Below, in pieces: positions 17,875-28,137 of a DNA stretch of 45,190 nucleotides. Source of the stretch: Rhodococcus sp. JCM 9791 (GTDB lineage: Bacteria; Actinomycetota; Actinomycetes; Mycobacteriales; Mycobacteriaceae); NCBI GenBank assembly GCA_001312645.1, contig BBEG01000007.1:1-45190 (forward strand). The letters are read 5' to 3'. Position 1 is the first letter of the stretch. Every line of letters starts with the position of its first letter. The translations under genes were made by a program, and so were the position numbers. The notes under the pieces were generated by a model. The model did no database searches, had not been told where the DNA came from, and worked only from the letters and a program-made list of their open reading frames with translations.

Positions 17875-18551
17875 GGAAACTCCCTGAACACAGCAGGTTC
17901 CTGAGGAGAGCTTTCGAGCGCAGCGAGCGTCTCTGCAGAGGGAGGCGCGGTCAGGATGCCGACGAGAAGGTCCAGGAGCTGACTCACGTGCAGAGCGTAC
18001 GGAGCGACGGTCATCCCTTGCATGCGCATGCGATGCCGGTCAGCGGAGATATGCACGCACACTGCCGATGCTTGATGCATCCGCATGTCGCGAACCGGTT
18101 GCGGGATATGCCCGAGACACTCACCCAGGCGGGCGTAGTAGTTGCGTCTGGATTCGCGGTGACCCGCAGTCAGGTCGTCCATCGGATGACTCTTCCGCAG
18201 GAGGTGTTCCAGGAACGGTAGGTAGTAGCAGTCCTCGTCTTCTGCGAGCTCGATCAACGGGAGATGGTGCGCTTCGAGAATCTGCCGAACACCCTCGCCC
18301 GACGACCTCGCTTCGAGTAACTCACGACGGCGCGTCAGACCGTCGATCCGGTTGACCAGAATGGCCTGGATCAGATTCTCTTTGGTACCGAAGTGGTACT
18401 GCACAGCGGATTTGTTCGCCATGCCTGCGGCAACGCCGATGTGGCGAAGGGGAACCCCGTCGAGCCCGTGGAGAGCGTAGAGACGTTCAGCGGTGAGTAC
18501 CAGCTGCTGCTTCGGTGACGGAGCGATGGGGTGTGGCCGCTGTTCTGACAT
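17871..18551 (-). CDS. TetR-family transcriptional regulator
   Basis: 226 residues, intact. The N-terminal helix-turn-helix reads LTAERLYALHGLDGVPLRHIGVAAGMANKSAVQYHFGTKENLI, followed by a mostly helical ligand domain of about 160 residues. It is divergent from the zinc alcohol dehydrogenase at 18699, with a short inverted repeat in between, and is coupled by ATGA to the split-barrel gene downstream. Probable role: repression of the divergent operon until an alcohol or related effector binds. Confidence 0.88.
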   Translation of the reverse strand: MSEQRPHPIAPSPKQQLVLTAERLYALHGLDGVPLRHIGVAAGMANKSAVQYHFGTKENLIQAILVNRIDGLTRRRELLEARSSGEGVRQILEAHHLPLIELAEDEDCYYLPFLEHLLRKSHPMDDLTAGHRESRRNYYARLGECLGHIPQPVRDMRMHQASAVCVHISADRHRMRMQGMTVAPYALHVSQLLDLLVGILTAPPSAETLAALESSPQEPAVFREFP

Positions 18552-18580
18552 GCATCAAATGTAACCACCTCTGGACAAGT

Positions 18581-18596
18581 TAAGTCTTGGAACTTA
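18581..18596. promoter_or_regulatory. Candidate TetR operator
   Basis: TAAGT-CTTGGA-ACTTA inverted repeat in the divergent gap, 30 bases upstream of the tetR start. Outer GGAC (18573) and GTCC (18604) add weak symmetry. Confidence 0.4.
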
Positions 18597-18698
18597 CAGT
18601 TCAGTCCATTAGCCGATATGAGCGCTTCGTGGGTCACCACGAAGGGGCACTCGGATACGAAATCGAACGTGCGAGTGCACTATCCGAAAGGTGTAGCC

Positions 18699-19733
18699 AT
18701 GAGCCGGGCCATCGTCTTCTCCGGTCATGAGACATGGGAGGAGCGTGAGCTTCCGGAGCCTGAACCACCCAGAGGCGGCGCCGTGCTGCGGGTCGAAGCA
18801 ACGGGGTTGTGCCACAGCGATGTCGACCATTTTCGCGGCAACATCCACACCTCGTGGGGCGGCGCCTTCCCCTCCGTTCCCGGCCACGAGATCGTCGGTC
18901 GTATCGACAAGATCCGACCGGAGACCGCGGCCGAGTGGGGTGTGGAAGAAGGCGACAGAGTCGCCGTGCGCGAACTTCTGATCACTCCCGAGGGAAACCG
19001 GATCTACGGTCACGACTTCTCCATCCACGAAGGATCCGGCCTGTACGGCGGGTTCGCGGAGCACCTCGAGCTGCTCCCGGGCTCGAAAGTGTATCGACTG
19101 CGAGAAGACCGCCCTGCCGATGAATTGACGTTCTTCGAGCCGCTGAGCTGCGCCGTCACGTGGGTGACGCCGGTGCGGCAAGACGATGTGGTCCTCATCG
19201 AGGGCCCCGGCCACATGGGCATGGCAACGATCGTCGCCGCGCGCGCTGCCGGCGCCTCGACGGTCATCGTGACCGGGACCGGGCGAGACCGTTTCCGTCT
19301 CGACCATACGCTGCGAGTCGGCGCCGACCACGCGCTCGACGTCGAGAACGAAGACATCGTCGAACGAGTACGTGAGATCACGAACGGACAGATGGCCGAT
19401 GTCGTGATCGACGCTGCGTCGGGAAGTCCGGAGACGGTCAATCTGGCCATGCACCTGGTGCGCAAGGGCGGCCACGTAGTCCTGGCAGGAATGAAGGACA
19501 GCCCGCTCGAAGGTTTCCATCCCGACTGGATTCCCACCAGGCGGATCACCTTGCACCCGGGAGCGGGCCTCGATACCGAGCGAGCAGCCGAGCTCATCAA
19601 CACAGGACAGATCCCCACCGCTGATCTTCTCGGCGACAGCTACCCACTCGACCGATTCGCCGACGCGTTCTCGCTGATGACCGAGCGCACACCTGAACGA
19701 GACTCCATTCGAATTGCCTTGAACCTCGCGTGA
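18699..19733 (+). CDS. Zinc-dependent alcohol dehydrogenase (MDR family)
   Basis: 344 residues from MSRAIVFSGHE. The catalytic zinc site is shown by GLCHSDVDHFRG (Cys) and VPGHEIVGRI (His-Glu). The structural four-Cys zinc lobe is replaced by RELLITPEGNRIYGHDF, so only one zinc is expected. The Rossmann motif is GPGHMGMATIVAARAAGAS. I chose the ATG at 18699 because AAAGG lies eight bases upstream. The frame is intact. It is the first gene rightward of the TetR gene and is followed 31 bases later by a carboxymuconolactone decarboxylase-like gene. The substrate is likely a secondary or cyclic alcohol, by inference only. Confidence 0.88.
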   Translation: MSRAIVFSGHETWEERELPEPEPPRGGAVLRVEATGLCHSDVDHFRGNIHTSWGGAFPSVPGHEIVGRIDKIRPETAAEWGVEEGDRVAVRELLITPEGNRIYGHDFSIHEGSGLYGGFAEHLELLPGSKVYRLREDRPADELTFFEPLSCAVTWVTPVRQDDVVLIEGPGHMGMATIVAARAAGASTVIVTGTGRDRFRLDHTLRVGADHALDVENEDIVERVREITNGQMADVVIDAASGSPETVNLAMHLVRKGGHVVLAGMKDSPLEGFHPDWIPTRRITLHPGAGLDTERAAELINTGQIPTADLLGDSYPLDRFADAFSLMTERTPERDSIRIALNLA

Positions 19734-19764
19734 ACACCTCCCTCCGGACGACAGGAGTTCGACC

Positions 19765-20543
19765 ATGAGCAACAACCAGGCAGACGAGACCTTCCGCGCC
19801 GTGCTGCACCGCGAGCCCACCGAGATCAGCACACCCTTCCAACAGGTTTCACGCGACTTCGTGTTCGGCGAGGTGTGGTCGCGGCCCGGGTTGAGCCGCA
19901 AGGACCGGCGATGGGTCGCTCTGGCCTGCGTCGCCGGTGCAGACGCTCCAGGCCCCATCGAGGCATATGTGCGCGCCGCGCTCGAGAGCGGCGACATCGA
20001 ACTGGAAGAGATGCTCGAATTCGTCCTCCATTTCGCCGTATACAGCGGGTGGCCGAAGGCGTCACATCTCGAAGGCGCTGTCATGAGGCAATGGGCACAG
20101 ATCCACCGTGACCGCGGACAGGAACCCGAACCGTGGCACGAACTCGCGCACGACACTCTCGGCTCTTCGGACTGGGACGAGCGATTCGAGGCCGGCGCCC
20201 AGGAATTCCGCGACGTGAACGGGATTCCCGCGCTCCTCACAACACTCCGTACCGGCACGCAGGCATCCTCAATTTCGTCTTCGGCCACGTCTGGCAGCGC
20301 CCCGGCCTGACCCGGCGCGAGCGTCGAATCATCACGGTCGCCTGCGTCTCCTACAACGACGCTCTCACTCCGATGCAAAGCCACGTCGGGGCCGCCCTCC
20401 ACTCCGGCGACATCACCAAGCCCGAAATGGACGAGATCGTGATCCAATTCTCTGCCTATTACGGATTCGCGAAAGGTGAAGCGCTCAGCGAGGTCGTCGA
20501 AAAAGCGTGGGCTGAAAGGCCGGCCGCGCTTGCGCAGGCGTAG
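19765..20543 (+). CDS. Tandem carboxymuconolactone decarboxylase/AhpD-like protein (frame-broken)
   Basis: Two copies of the CMD domain in one chain. Copy 1 is FVFGEVWSRPGLSRKDRRWVAL...ESGDIELEEMLEFVLHFAVYSGWPKA; copy 2 is FVFGHVWQRPGLTRRERRIITVAC...HSGDITKPEMDEIVIQFSAYYGFAKGEA. The two are clearly homologous. Neither has the AhpD CxxC, so peroxidase activity is unlikely; a gamma-carboxymuconolactone decarboxylase-like or ring-processing function is more plausible. One base lost between about 20240 and 20270 separates the copies; corrected length is 259 residues. AGGAG precedes the ATG. It probably forms an operon with the dehydrogenase before it. Confidence 0.83.
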
Positions 20544-20577
20544 CCGGTCCCACCACCCGATAGCCGAAAGGCCGACG

Positions 20578-22136
20578 ATGCTCCGACCCACACGCTTCCT
20601 GACCATGTTCGCAGCAGCGTGCTCCACATTGCTCATCCTGAGTGCCTGCGGTGGGGCCTCCGACACCCCGGCCGACGAACCGACCACAGGCGGGAATTTG
20701 AATGCCGTGCAGATGACGGAGCCCCGCACCCTCGATCCCGCGAACATGTCGAACAGCTGGGCGTTCCAATCACTGCTCGGCAATGCCCTGTACGGCACGC
20801 TGATCACCAATGATGTCGAGTCACTGGAAACCGGATACTCCATGGCGACCGACTTCTCCACCAACGATGAGGGTCTGACCTTCACATTGGCGCTTCGCCC
20901 CGGCCTCTCGTTCACCGACGGTACTCCGCTCGACGCTGCGGCGGTCAAGTTCAACTGGGATCGTCTGCGTGATCCTGCACTGGGTTCGACGTCCCTACGG
21001 CAGGCCATGCAGGTCACCGCGACCGAGGTAGTCGACGAGACAACCCTCAGAGCAACACTGGGATCACCGAATCCGCATTTCGCCGACATTCTCGTCCAGT
21101 CGTCGATGAACTGGATAGCATCTCCCGGAGCGCTACAAGAAGGACAACCGGAGTTCGACGCGAACCCCGTTGGGGCAGGGCCGTTCACACTCGCCGAATG
21201 GGCACGGCAGGACAGGATCGACCTCACGAGGAACGACAACTACTGGGACGCGCCGAAGCCTACCTCGACAGCATCACACTGCGAACGTCACCCGACACCA
21301 ACCAGCGCCTCAACGCGGTCGTCTCGGGCGCCGCAGACCTGACCGCCGACTCGAACTGGTCCACCTTTGCGCGGGCCGAGGATGCGGGACTCCACGCGGA
21401 GACCGTCCCCATGGGCGGAGGCCAGTTCATGGGAATGAACATGCGGCGCGCGCCCTTCGACGACGAACGCGCGCGACGCGCAGTAGCCCTCGCCGTCGAT
21501 CCGTCGACCATCAACAGCGCCGTGTACGCAGGCGACGGTGACGATCAGGTCCCGGGCACTCTCTTCCAAGAGGGGTCGCCATTCTACAGCGATATCCCCT
21601 TCACCGAACCGGACAGAGACGTCGCGCAGGAGCTGTTCGACGAGTTGGCAGCCGATGGTAAACCCGTAGAGTTCACCTTCGTCAGCTACTCGTCGGCCGA
21701 GAACAAGGTGGCTGCCGAGGCATTGCAGGCAAGCCTGACTGCATTCGACAACGTCGCCGTCGACATCGAGATCGTCGACAACACGGAAGGCGTATCGCGA
21801 TTGACGAGCCACGACTTCGACATGATGATCACCTCGGCGTTGGTCCAGGATCCCGATACTGCATTGTGGACGGCATTCCATCCCGGGTCGTCGGGTAACT
21901 TCACGGGTGCCAATGATTCTGAGCTCACACAAGCACTCGACGCCGGCCGGAACGCCGACACCGTAGAGGCACGCAGGGATGCCTACGACGTCGTGCAGAA
22001 TCGGCTCGTCGACCTGAATGTCGGATTGTGGTACGTCCGGGGAGCGCCCGGGGTGATCGCCGCGACGGACCTGCAGGGCATTCGGATGTACGGCTCAGGA
22101 TCTCTTTTGCCTGAGGAGCTTCAGTTCGCGGAGTAG
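20578..22136 (+). CDS. ABC transporter substrate-binding lipoprotein, peptide/nickel type (SBP family 5, frame-broken)
   Basis: The lipobox LLILSACGG near residue 25 marks a lipid-anchored exported protein. The family-5 signature is seen in NLNAVQMTEPRTLDPANMSN, LTFTLALRPGLSFTDGTPLDAAAVKFNWDRL and NPVGAGPFTLAEW, with RARRAVALAVDPSTIN in the C-terminal half. One base lost near 21258 (AAGCCTACCTCG) separates the halves; the corrected length is 519 residues. GAAAGG precedes the ATG. No permease or ATPase gene accompanies it, which is unusual for this class; it may use a transporter encoded elsewhere. It is in line with the alcohol dehydrogenase and CMD genes and may deliver their substrate. Confidence 0.85.
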
Positions 22137-22285
22137 TCACAACCGCGCACAGAACGGACACAACCATCATGTCGACGGCGAGCAGCTACCTTTTCGCCGC
22201 GCGGACGCGTTCGGGATGGCCTCGATGTCACCGAAGAGAGACGAGCCGAGACGGTAGCCGACGGGATCGCCGACGGGATCGGGCG

Positions 22286-22495
22286 TCAGATCAGCGGGTC
22301 TACGACCGGAAGGTCGAGCGTGAAGCGACCCGTCGTTTCCGACGCGGTATCGATGTCGAGGAACGCATGCACCGCGAGAACGCCGAGGTCGCGGTGGAAC
22401 CGCTGGATCGGTGAGGCCGTGCGGAACCCGTCTCCACCGATTCCGCGCACGATGTCGTTGAGTGCATTTCGGCACAGGTCGGTCATGAATGCAGC
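22286..22495 (-). pseudogene. C-terminal fragment of an acyl-CoA dehydrogenase/flavin monooxygenase
   Basis: About 65 residues resembling the end of the HsaA-like acyl-CoA dehydrogenase fold: LCRNALNDIVRGIGGDGFRTASPIQRFHRDLGVLAVHAF then DIDTASETTGRF and a stop. A complete gene needs about 330 further residues to the right, but that sequence is replaced by an oppositely oriented fragment. It is therefore a truncated remnant, not merely frameshifted. The 150 bases between its stop and the binding-protein gene hold nothing recognisable. Confidence 0.65.
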
Positions 22496-22755
22496 TCTCA
22501 GCTTCATTCGCAGAGATCGATGCCGCACCGGCGGACGGACGGTGGGAGGCAGCATACGAATCCCAGCGGACCGCAGACGTGCCGGCCGAACTGACGGCGG
22601 CGTTGGCCGACACCCCCGTCGCTCGCGCTGCCTTCGAGCGGCTCGGCCGATCGGATCGGTACGGACTGATCCTTCCGCTGCTCAAAACCCGCACACCGGA
22701 AACACGTGCCAACGCCGTCGCCCGCATCATCGCGCGTCTCACGGCCCAGGCGTAG
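22489..22755 (+). pseudogene. C-terminal fragment of a YdeI/OmdA-family protein
   Basis: The residues SFAEIDAAPADGRWEAAY, ELTAALADTPVARAAFERL and LLKTRTPETRANAVARIIARL match the C-terminal domain of YdeI/OmdA (bacteriocin-protection-like) proteins, which are usually about 190 residues. Only about 85 residues are left, and the missing N-terminal half would lie where the acyl-CoA dehydrogenase fragment now is. It may be translated from the ATG at 22489 but is probably non-functional. Confidence 0.65.
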
Positions 22756-22757
22756 AC

Positions 22758-23602
22758 TCACCGCCCGGCTGTAGCCGTTGGCCCTTGTCGTGCCTGCCGG
22801 GTCAACTCCACTGTGGCCGCGCGCAACTCGTCGGCGGAATTCAGCGGTGACGAGAATCCGGCGCGCGTCATGGCGCGACCACGCGGGGTCGTGACGTCCA
22901 GATCCAGCCCGTAGCGATCGGCACCGACACAGGTGGCCGCGGTGGCATCCGGGAATCCGCCGAGCTTCTGAGCCATCGCCGACAGCGCGTCGGCGTGGTC
23001 GGCGTTGAGGTGCGCGATCGCGCGACCGGCCGAGGGAGTAATGGGATCCGGCAGTGCTCGGCATATGCCTCGGCGGTGGCCGAATCCATCCGACCGTACC
23101 CGCCGACCCAGCGCACACGCTGGACCCGCAGAACCCAGAGCGAGAAGTCGCTGAAGTCGATGTAGATGCGTGCCGCGGGGACAGCGGTCAGGTGTGCCTC
23201 GCGCGCGGCGGCGAGTTCGTCACCCTCAGGATGCTCGACGTACCCGGCGAGGGTGATGCGAGTGCTGGCCAACGGGTCGGACTGCGGGTCGGGCGCCACG
23301 ATCGCGATGCTCGCACGTCGATCGCGCGCAAGATTGCGACCATGCTCGGCCATGTGCGACACGCACAGCACCGGTGCCCCGCCGACCAGCCCATACGTCA
23401 CGAACGACGCCCAGGGGTCGCCTTCTTTGGTGAGGGTCGCGAGAGTCCCCATGTTCGTCGACGCAGCGGCCGTCCGAGCTTCCTCGGCAGCAGAGGGCCG
23501 GGTCGCGTTCACGATCTCCGTCAACGGCGGCGGCACAGTGGGAGCGTCGCCGGGGTCGCCGTGATCCAAGTTCGTCATGAACGAGACGGTACCCGCAGAC
23601 AT
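22758..23602 (-). CDS. HugZ-like heme-utilisation/FMN-binding protein with DUF2470 domain (frame-broken)
   Basis: The first about 190 residues form a split barrel with LATLTKEGDPWASFVTYGL, CVSHMAEHGRNLARDRRASI and a short C-terminal strand WVLRVQRVRWVGGYGRM. The last about 85 residues are the DUF2470 domain (IAHLNADHADALSAMAQ). HugZ proteins bind heme and some degrade it. One base lost near 23045 (CGGATCCCATTAC needs another C) separates the two domains; corrected length is 281. The stop is three bases from the convergent fragment at 22489-22755. The start could also be the ATG at 23578; neither has a convincing ribosome site. Confidence 0.82.
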
Positions 23603-23690
23603 TCTGGACTGTCGTGAGTTGACGGCCGCTGCATCTCGAGCTGAGTGGGACCTTCCAGAGAGAACCCGGCATCATCTGCCGCCCCCTGTA

Positions 23691-23714
23691 CTTCTAATCA
23701 TTGCAATGTTAGAA
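23691..23714. promoter_or_regulatory. Inverted repeat upstream of the second alcohol dehydrogenase
   Basis: TTCTAA(T)CATTG faces CAATG-TTAGAA with one bulged base, 35 bases upstream of the ATG at 23750. It is AT-rich, unlike its surroundings, and could be an operator overlapping the promoter. Confidence 0.45.
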
Positions 23715-23749
23715 AGTGCACTATCGCAACTCTCGATCAAGGAGTGCAC

Positions 23750-24868
23750 ATGAGAACCAAAGGGGCGCTCCTGTGGGAGCCCGGCACGAACTCCGGATGG
23801 ACCGTAGAAGAAATCGAGCTGGACGACCCTCAGGAACGTGAGGTCCTGGTTCGCTTGGCCGCAACCGGCATCTGCCATTCGGATGACCACGTGGACACCG
23901 GTGACATCCCGATCGATTGGGCCCCCATGCTCGGTGGCCACGAAGGTGCCGGCGTCATCGAACAGATAGGTCCCGGTGTCACCGATCTCGAGGTCGGCGA
24001 TCATGTCGTCTTCTCCTTCCTCCCCGCCTGCGGAAAATGCATACCCTGCGTGGCCGGCGACCAGAACCTCTGCGATCTTGGCGCCGGAGTGCTGGGAGGG
24101 GTCACACTCGACGGCACCCACCGGATTCACGCCCGCGGAAAAGGCGTAGGCGCATGTGCTTCCTGGGCACATTCAGCCATTCGTCGTGGCACCGATCGAC
24201 TCCGTCATCAAGATCGACAAGGCCATCCCATTGGACAAGGCTGCACTTGTCGGCTGTGGCGTCCCGACCGGTTGGGGATCGGCGGTATACGCGGCAGAGA
24301 CACAGATCGGCGACACAGTGGTCGTCTTCGGCGTCGGTGGTGTCGGTATGAATGCAGTCCAGGGTGCGAAGTTTGCAGGTGCCTCGCAGATTGTTGCGGT
24401 CGACCCGGTTGAATTCAAACGGGAGAAGGCACTCGACTTCGGCGCCACTCACACCGCCGCGAATGCACAAGAGGCACTCGACCTCGTCGAGAGCATTACG
24501 AATGGCCGGCTCGCCGACCGCTCGATCATCACTGTGGGCGTGGGCGACGGCAAGCTGATCCAGGGAATGCAAGCGGTGGTTCGGAAGGGCGGAGTCATCG
24601 TCTGCACGTCGCTGCACCCGCACTTCAAACAGAGATCAGCCTGGATCTGCTCACCTTGACGATGTCGGGAAAACGACTGCAGGGAGCACTGTTCGGATCC
24701 TGCGCACCCCGCAACGACATCCCACTTCTGCTCGATCTCTACATGCGTGGCTCTCTCCTGCTCGACGAACTCGTCACCACGACGTACAAGCTCGAAGACA
24801 TCAACCAAGCCGTAGCAGACCTCCGCGAGGGCAAGAACATCCGCGGACTGGTCGTGTACGACCACTGA
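23750..24868 (+). CDS. NDMA-dependent-type zinc alcohol dehydrogenase (frame-broken)
   Basis: The start MRTKGALLWEPGTNSGWTVE and GICHSDDHVDTGD, GGHEGAGVIEQIGPGV and PACGKCIPCVAGDQNLCDLGA show an MDR alcohol dehydrogenase with both catalytic and structural (four Cys) zinc sites; the wording of these motifs matches the nicotinoprotein-like NDMA-dependent alcohol dehydrogenases of Actinobacteria. The Rossmann motif is FGVGGVGMNAVQGAKFAGA. Three single-base losses (about 24155, 24177 and 24634) are needed to give 373 residues, normal for the family. GGAG precedes the ATG by five bases. These enzymes oxidise alcohols and aldehydes with a tightly bound cofactor; the substrate here is unknown. It is followed by a luciferase-like oxidoreductase. 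Confidence 0.85.
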
Positions 24869-24942
24869 GACGACGAGCCCATCATCGTTCCCCACCCGGC
24901 GCGACGAGACGCGTTGCGGTACGCCAAAGGAGTTGAAGTATC

Positions 24943-25992
24943 GTGAACGATTTCGAACTGTCATGCGGACTGCCGCCAGGCCCGGATTTCGCAGACTTGG
25001 CGGTGCTGGCCGAAACACTCGGCTATGCACGCGTGTGGGTTTTCGATTCGGCTCCACTCTGGGAAGACCCCTTCGTGCACCTCGCACTTGCTGCGCAGCG
25101 CACGAGCCGAATCGGCCTCGGTACAGCAGTTCTCATCCCTCAGCAACGATCAGTGATGGCCATGCGTCGGCGATCGCCACCGTGGCCCGGGTGTCCGGAA
25201 ATCGGTTCCGACCCTGCTTCGGCACCGGCTTCACCGCCCGCCTCATGATCGGGCAGAGACCATGACCATCGCGGCGCTCGGCGATTACCTCACTGCTCTT
25301 CGCACGCTACTGGCCGGGGAAACTGCAATCGTCGACGACAAGCCGGTCCGAATGATGCACTTCGACGGGCTCACTGCCGACCGCCCTGCCGATGTGCACT
25401 GTGGCTGAGCGCATTCGGCCCCAAGGGAACATCCCTCGCGGCAGAAGTTGCCGACGGGGTGATCGGGCCTCCCGGTTCCGGGGTGCCGGCCTCGATCCTC
25501 GTTTCCGGCACGGTTCTTTCGGAGGGAGAAGATCCGGATTCCGAACGTGTCCGCGAGGCGATCGGACCGTGGAAGGCTGTCGATTGGCACAGCACCTACG
25601 TATGGGGCGGCGCCGACGCCGTCGACGCCATACCGGGCGGTATGAGCTGGCGGAAGTCGCTCGAGGATCTCGGACCGGAAAGCGAAAGACACCTCTGGAT
25701 CTATGAAGGCCACGCCACTCACCTCACCGATCGCGATCGACAGGTACTCGAACAGATCACCACAGAGGCCACCGGAGCCCAGGGCAGCAATCCTGCATAT
25801 GACGACGTCAAGACCATTGTGGCCGACGAGAAAGAGGCAGGTCGGCAGCTGCAGAAGATCGCTGCCCGCGGGTACGGCGAGATCATCTACACCCCCAGTG
25901 GACCGGATGTCGCGGGCGAGCTTCGCCGCTTCGCCACAGCCCGCCCGGCACCCTCCCTCACACCGCGACCGGAACCTCGGGGGCAGGCTTAG
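24943..25992 (+). CDS. LLM-class flavin/F420-dependent oxidoreductase (frame-broken)
   Basis: Bacterial-luciferase-like TIM barrel: LETLGYARVWVFDSAP and TSRIGLGTAVLIPQQRS near the start, then ATVARVSG, GTGFTARLMIGQRPMTIAALGDYLTALRTLL and LWLSAFGPKGTSLAAEVADGVIG. Three single-base losses (about 25163, 25262 and 25400) must be restored, giving about 350 residues. The GTG at 24943 has AAAGGAG about ten bases upstream. Such enzymes use FMNH2 or F420H2 for hydroxylation, Baeyer-Villiger or reduction steps. It lies 75 bases after the alcohol dehydrogenase and probably belongs to the same operon. Its 3' end overlaps the convergent transporter gene by 35 bases. Confidence 0.82.
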
Positions 25993-26945
25993 CCAGCCGA
26001 CCAGCAATCGCAGCGCAGATGAGCAACTGGAGTTGGTGGAACAACATCAGCGGCAACACGATCAGCCCGATCGGCTGACCCGCGAACAACACTGTAGCCA
26101 TCGGCAAGCCGGTCGCAAGCGACTTGGTCGACCCGCAGAACAGGATCGTCGCGCGATCTTCGGCTGCGAATCCGAGTCGAGGCGCCATGTACCAGGTGGA
26201 CGCAAGGACGATCGCAAGGAGCACACTGCACGTCACCACGAGGGCAAGCAATCGAGGGATCGAGATGCTCGACCAGATTCCTTCGTTCATGCCGCGACTG
26301 AACGCGACGTACACGACGAGCATGATCGAGCCTCGGTCGACGATCTTGAGGGGACTGCTGTGCTCTTTGATCCATGTACCGATCCAGCGGCGAGCCACCT
26401 GCCCCGCCACGAACGGGACGAGCAGCATTGCCACGATATCGATCACTGCCCCCGCGCTCATGGTCACGCCCTGAGAGGTCATCAGCGCTGCGACCAGCAA
26501 CGGCGTGAGAACGATCCCGAGCAGACTCGACGCGGAGGCGCTCACGATCGCGCCCGGGATGTTTCCGCGCGCGACCGACACGAGAGCGATCGCCGATTGC
26601 ACGTCGACGGGAGCACGCAGAGGTACAGCACTCCGAGATAGAGCGGGTCGTTGAGGAACCACGGTACGAGCAGTTTCGCAGCGATACCAGAACGGGGAAC
26701 ACGATGAACGTCGTGACGAGGATCGTCACGTGCAAACGCCAGTGCTTGAGTCCTTCGATGGCCTCAGTCGTCGACAGTTTCGCGCCGTAGAGGAAGAACA
26801 GCAGTCCGATCGCGATCTTGGACGCCCAGCTGAATCCGCTCAGGACCACGCCGTCGGCGGGTAGGAGCGCGGCTACGCCGACGGTGACGAGAATGCCGAC
26901 CAGGAAGGGGTCGAGCCGGTTCAGGAGGGGGACCTTCGTGAGCAT
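25958..26945 (-). CDS. BASS-family (bile acid:Na+ symporter-like) transporter (frame-broken)
   Basis: About 329 residues with nine to ten hydrophobic helices. FFLYGAKLSTTEAIEGLKHWRLH, YLCVLPSTVQSAIALVSVARGN and FCGSTKSLATGLPMATVLF are typical of the SBF-like branch of the BASS family, whose crossover regions contain the STVQS and CGSTKSLA motifs. Two single-base losses near 26605 and 26688 break the frame. The family imports organic anions such as sulfated steroids, pantoate or 2-keto acids with sodium. It is divergent from a LysR gene, the probable regulator. Confidence 0.85.
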
Positions 26946-27029
26946 GATTCGACGTTAGAGCACCGGCCTATATCCGCGATAGACGATCACCATGGTTACA
27001 GTCATCACGAAACATGATTGAATGCGAGG

Positions 27030-27918
27030 GTGTTCGATCCCATCCATCTGCGTACTTTCCTCGCCGTCGAACGCGATCGGAATTTCAGTGCAGCCGCTCG
27101 ACGACTCGACCTTCGACAATCGACGGTCAGTCAGCACATCGCCAAGCTCGAACACGCAGTCGGTCGCCGGCTGTTCCTTCGGGATACTCACTCGGTCGAA
27201 CTGACAGCGGACGGCAGCGTCATGGTCGGGTTCGCGCGCGAGATCCTCGACCGGCACGAGACTGCACAACGGTACTTCGAGGAGTCGGGAGTCAGTGGCC
27301 GGCTCCGATTCGGAGCCTCCGAGGACCTGGTTCTTCACGACCTGCCCTTGATACTCGCCGAGTTCCGGCGCAGTCACCCCCGGATAGATTTCGAACTCAC
27401 CGTCGCCCTGAGCGAAGATCTGCATCGGAAACTCGAGGACGGCGAACTCGATCTGATGTTCGGAAAGCGCCGACCGGGCGAACGTCACGGTGAGTTGGTC
27501 TTCCGTGATCGACTGGCATTTCTCGCCGCTCCGGACTTCGTACTCGAACCGACCGGTCCGGTGCCACTGGTGACCTATCCCCCGCCGTCCTTGACCCGTG
27601 AGATCGCACTCGACGTACTGCAACGCGAAGCTCAGTGCTCGCATCACGTGCGTCGCAGACAGTTTGAACGGCCTACGCGCTGCCGCCCTGGCCGGACTCG
27701 GCGTTGTTCTTCATGCCCAGCGGTTTCCGCCGTCCGGACTCGAACCGGTACGCACTGCGGGTCGTCGCCTGCCGGACGCCGGTGAACTCGAATTCGTACT
27801 GGTCTCGCGGCGGAGCGTACTGAGCGAGCCGGAGCGCGAACTGCGAGCGGTGATCTTGGCCAATGTCGACCGGCTCAGCTACTCACCACGAGCAAGCTCC
27901 GGAGACGGCCACAACTGA
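27030..27918 (+). CDS. LysR-family transcriptional regulator (frame-broken)
   Basis: The N-terminal winged helix FDPIHLRTFLAVERDRNFSAAARRLDLRQSTVSQHIAKLEHAVGRRLF is a textbook LysR DNA-binding domain, followed by an effector domain starting at GRLRFGASEDLVLHDLPLIL. The frame breaks near 27635, where a net two bases are missing; downstream ITCVADSLNGLRAAALAGLGVV is in a different frame. Corrected length is about 296 residues. The GTG at 27030 gives the usual family N-terminus; a TTG at 27018 is an alternative. The divergent BASS transporter gene is its likely target, and the 84-base gap holds TATCCGCGATA (from about 26972) as a small dyad. Confidence 0.85.
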
Positions 27919-28137
27919 CGACGTGATCTCGCTCGGTTGGATTCGTGCCGCGACCGGTGTCCGCAATGTCCGTCGGGCGCTCACCTGGAGCGCCGCCAGC
28001 ACCGCCACAGCGGCCGGCATCGTCGGGCGCAGTGCGAATGCCTCACTCCTCAACTCGACGACCAATGGATCGGGACGCATTTTCAGTGACATCCGCACGA
28101 CACACGGGTGCAATACTGCTCCGCTAAATATTGTCCG

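Noticed and set aside
18609-21239. Very long open frame (876 codons) on the minus strand
   Set aside because: It runs antisense to three well-recognised plus-strand genes (alcohol dehydrogenase, CMD protein, binding protein); high GC makes antisense stops rare. No domain is recognisable in it.
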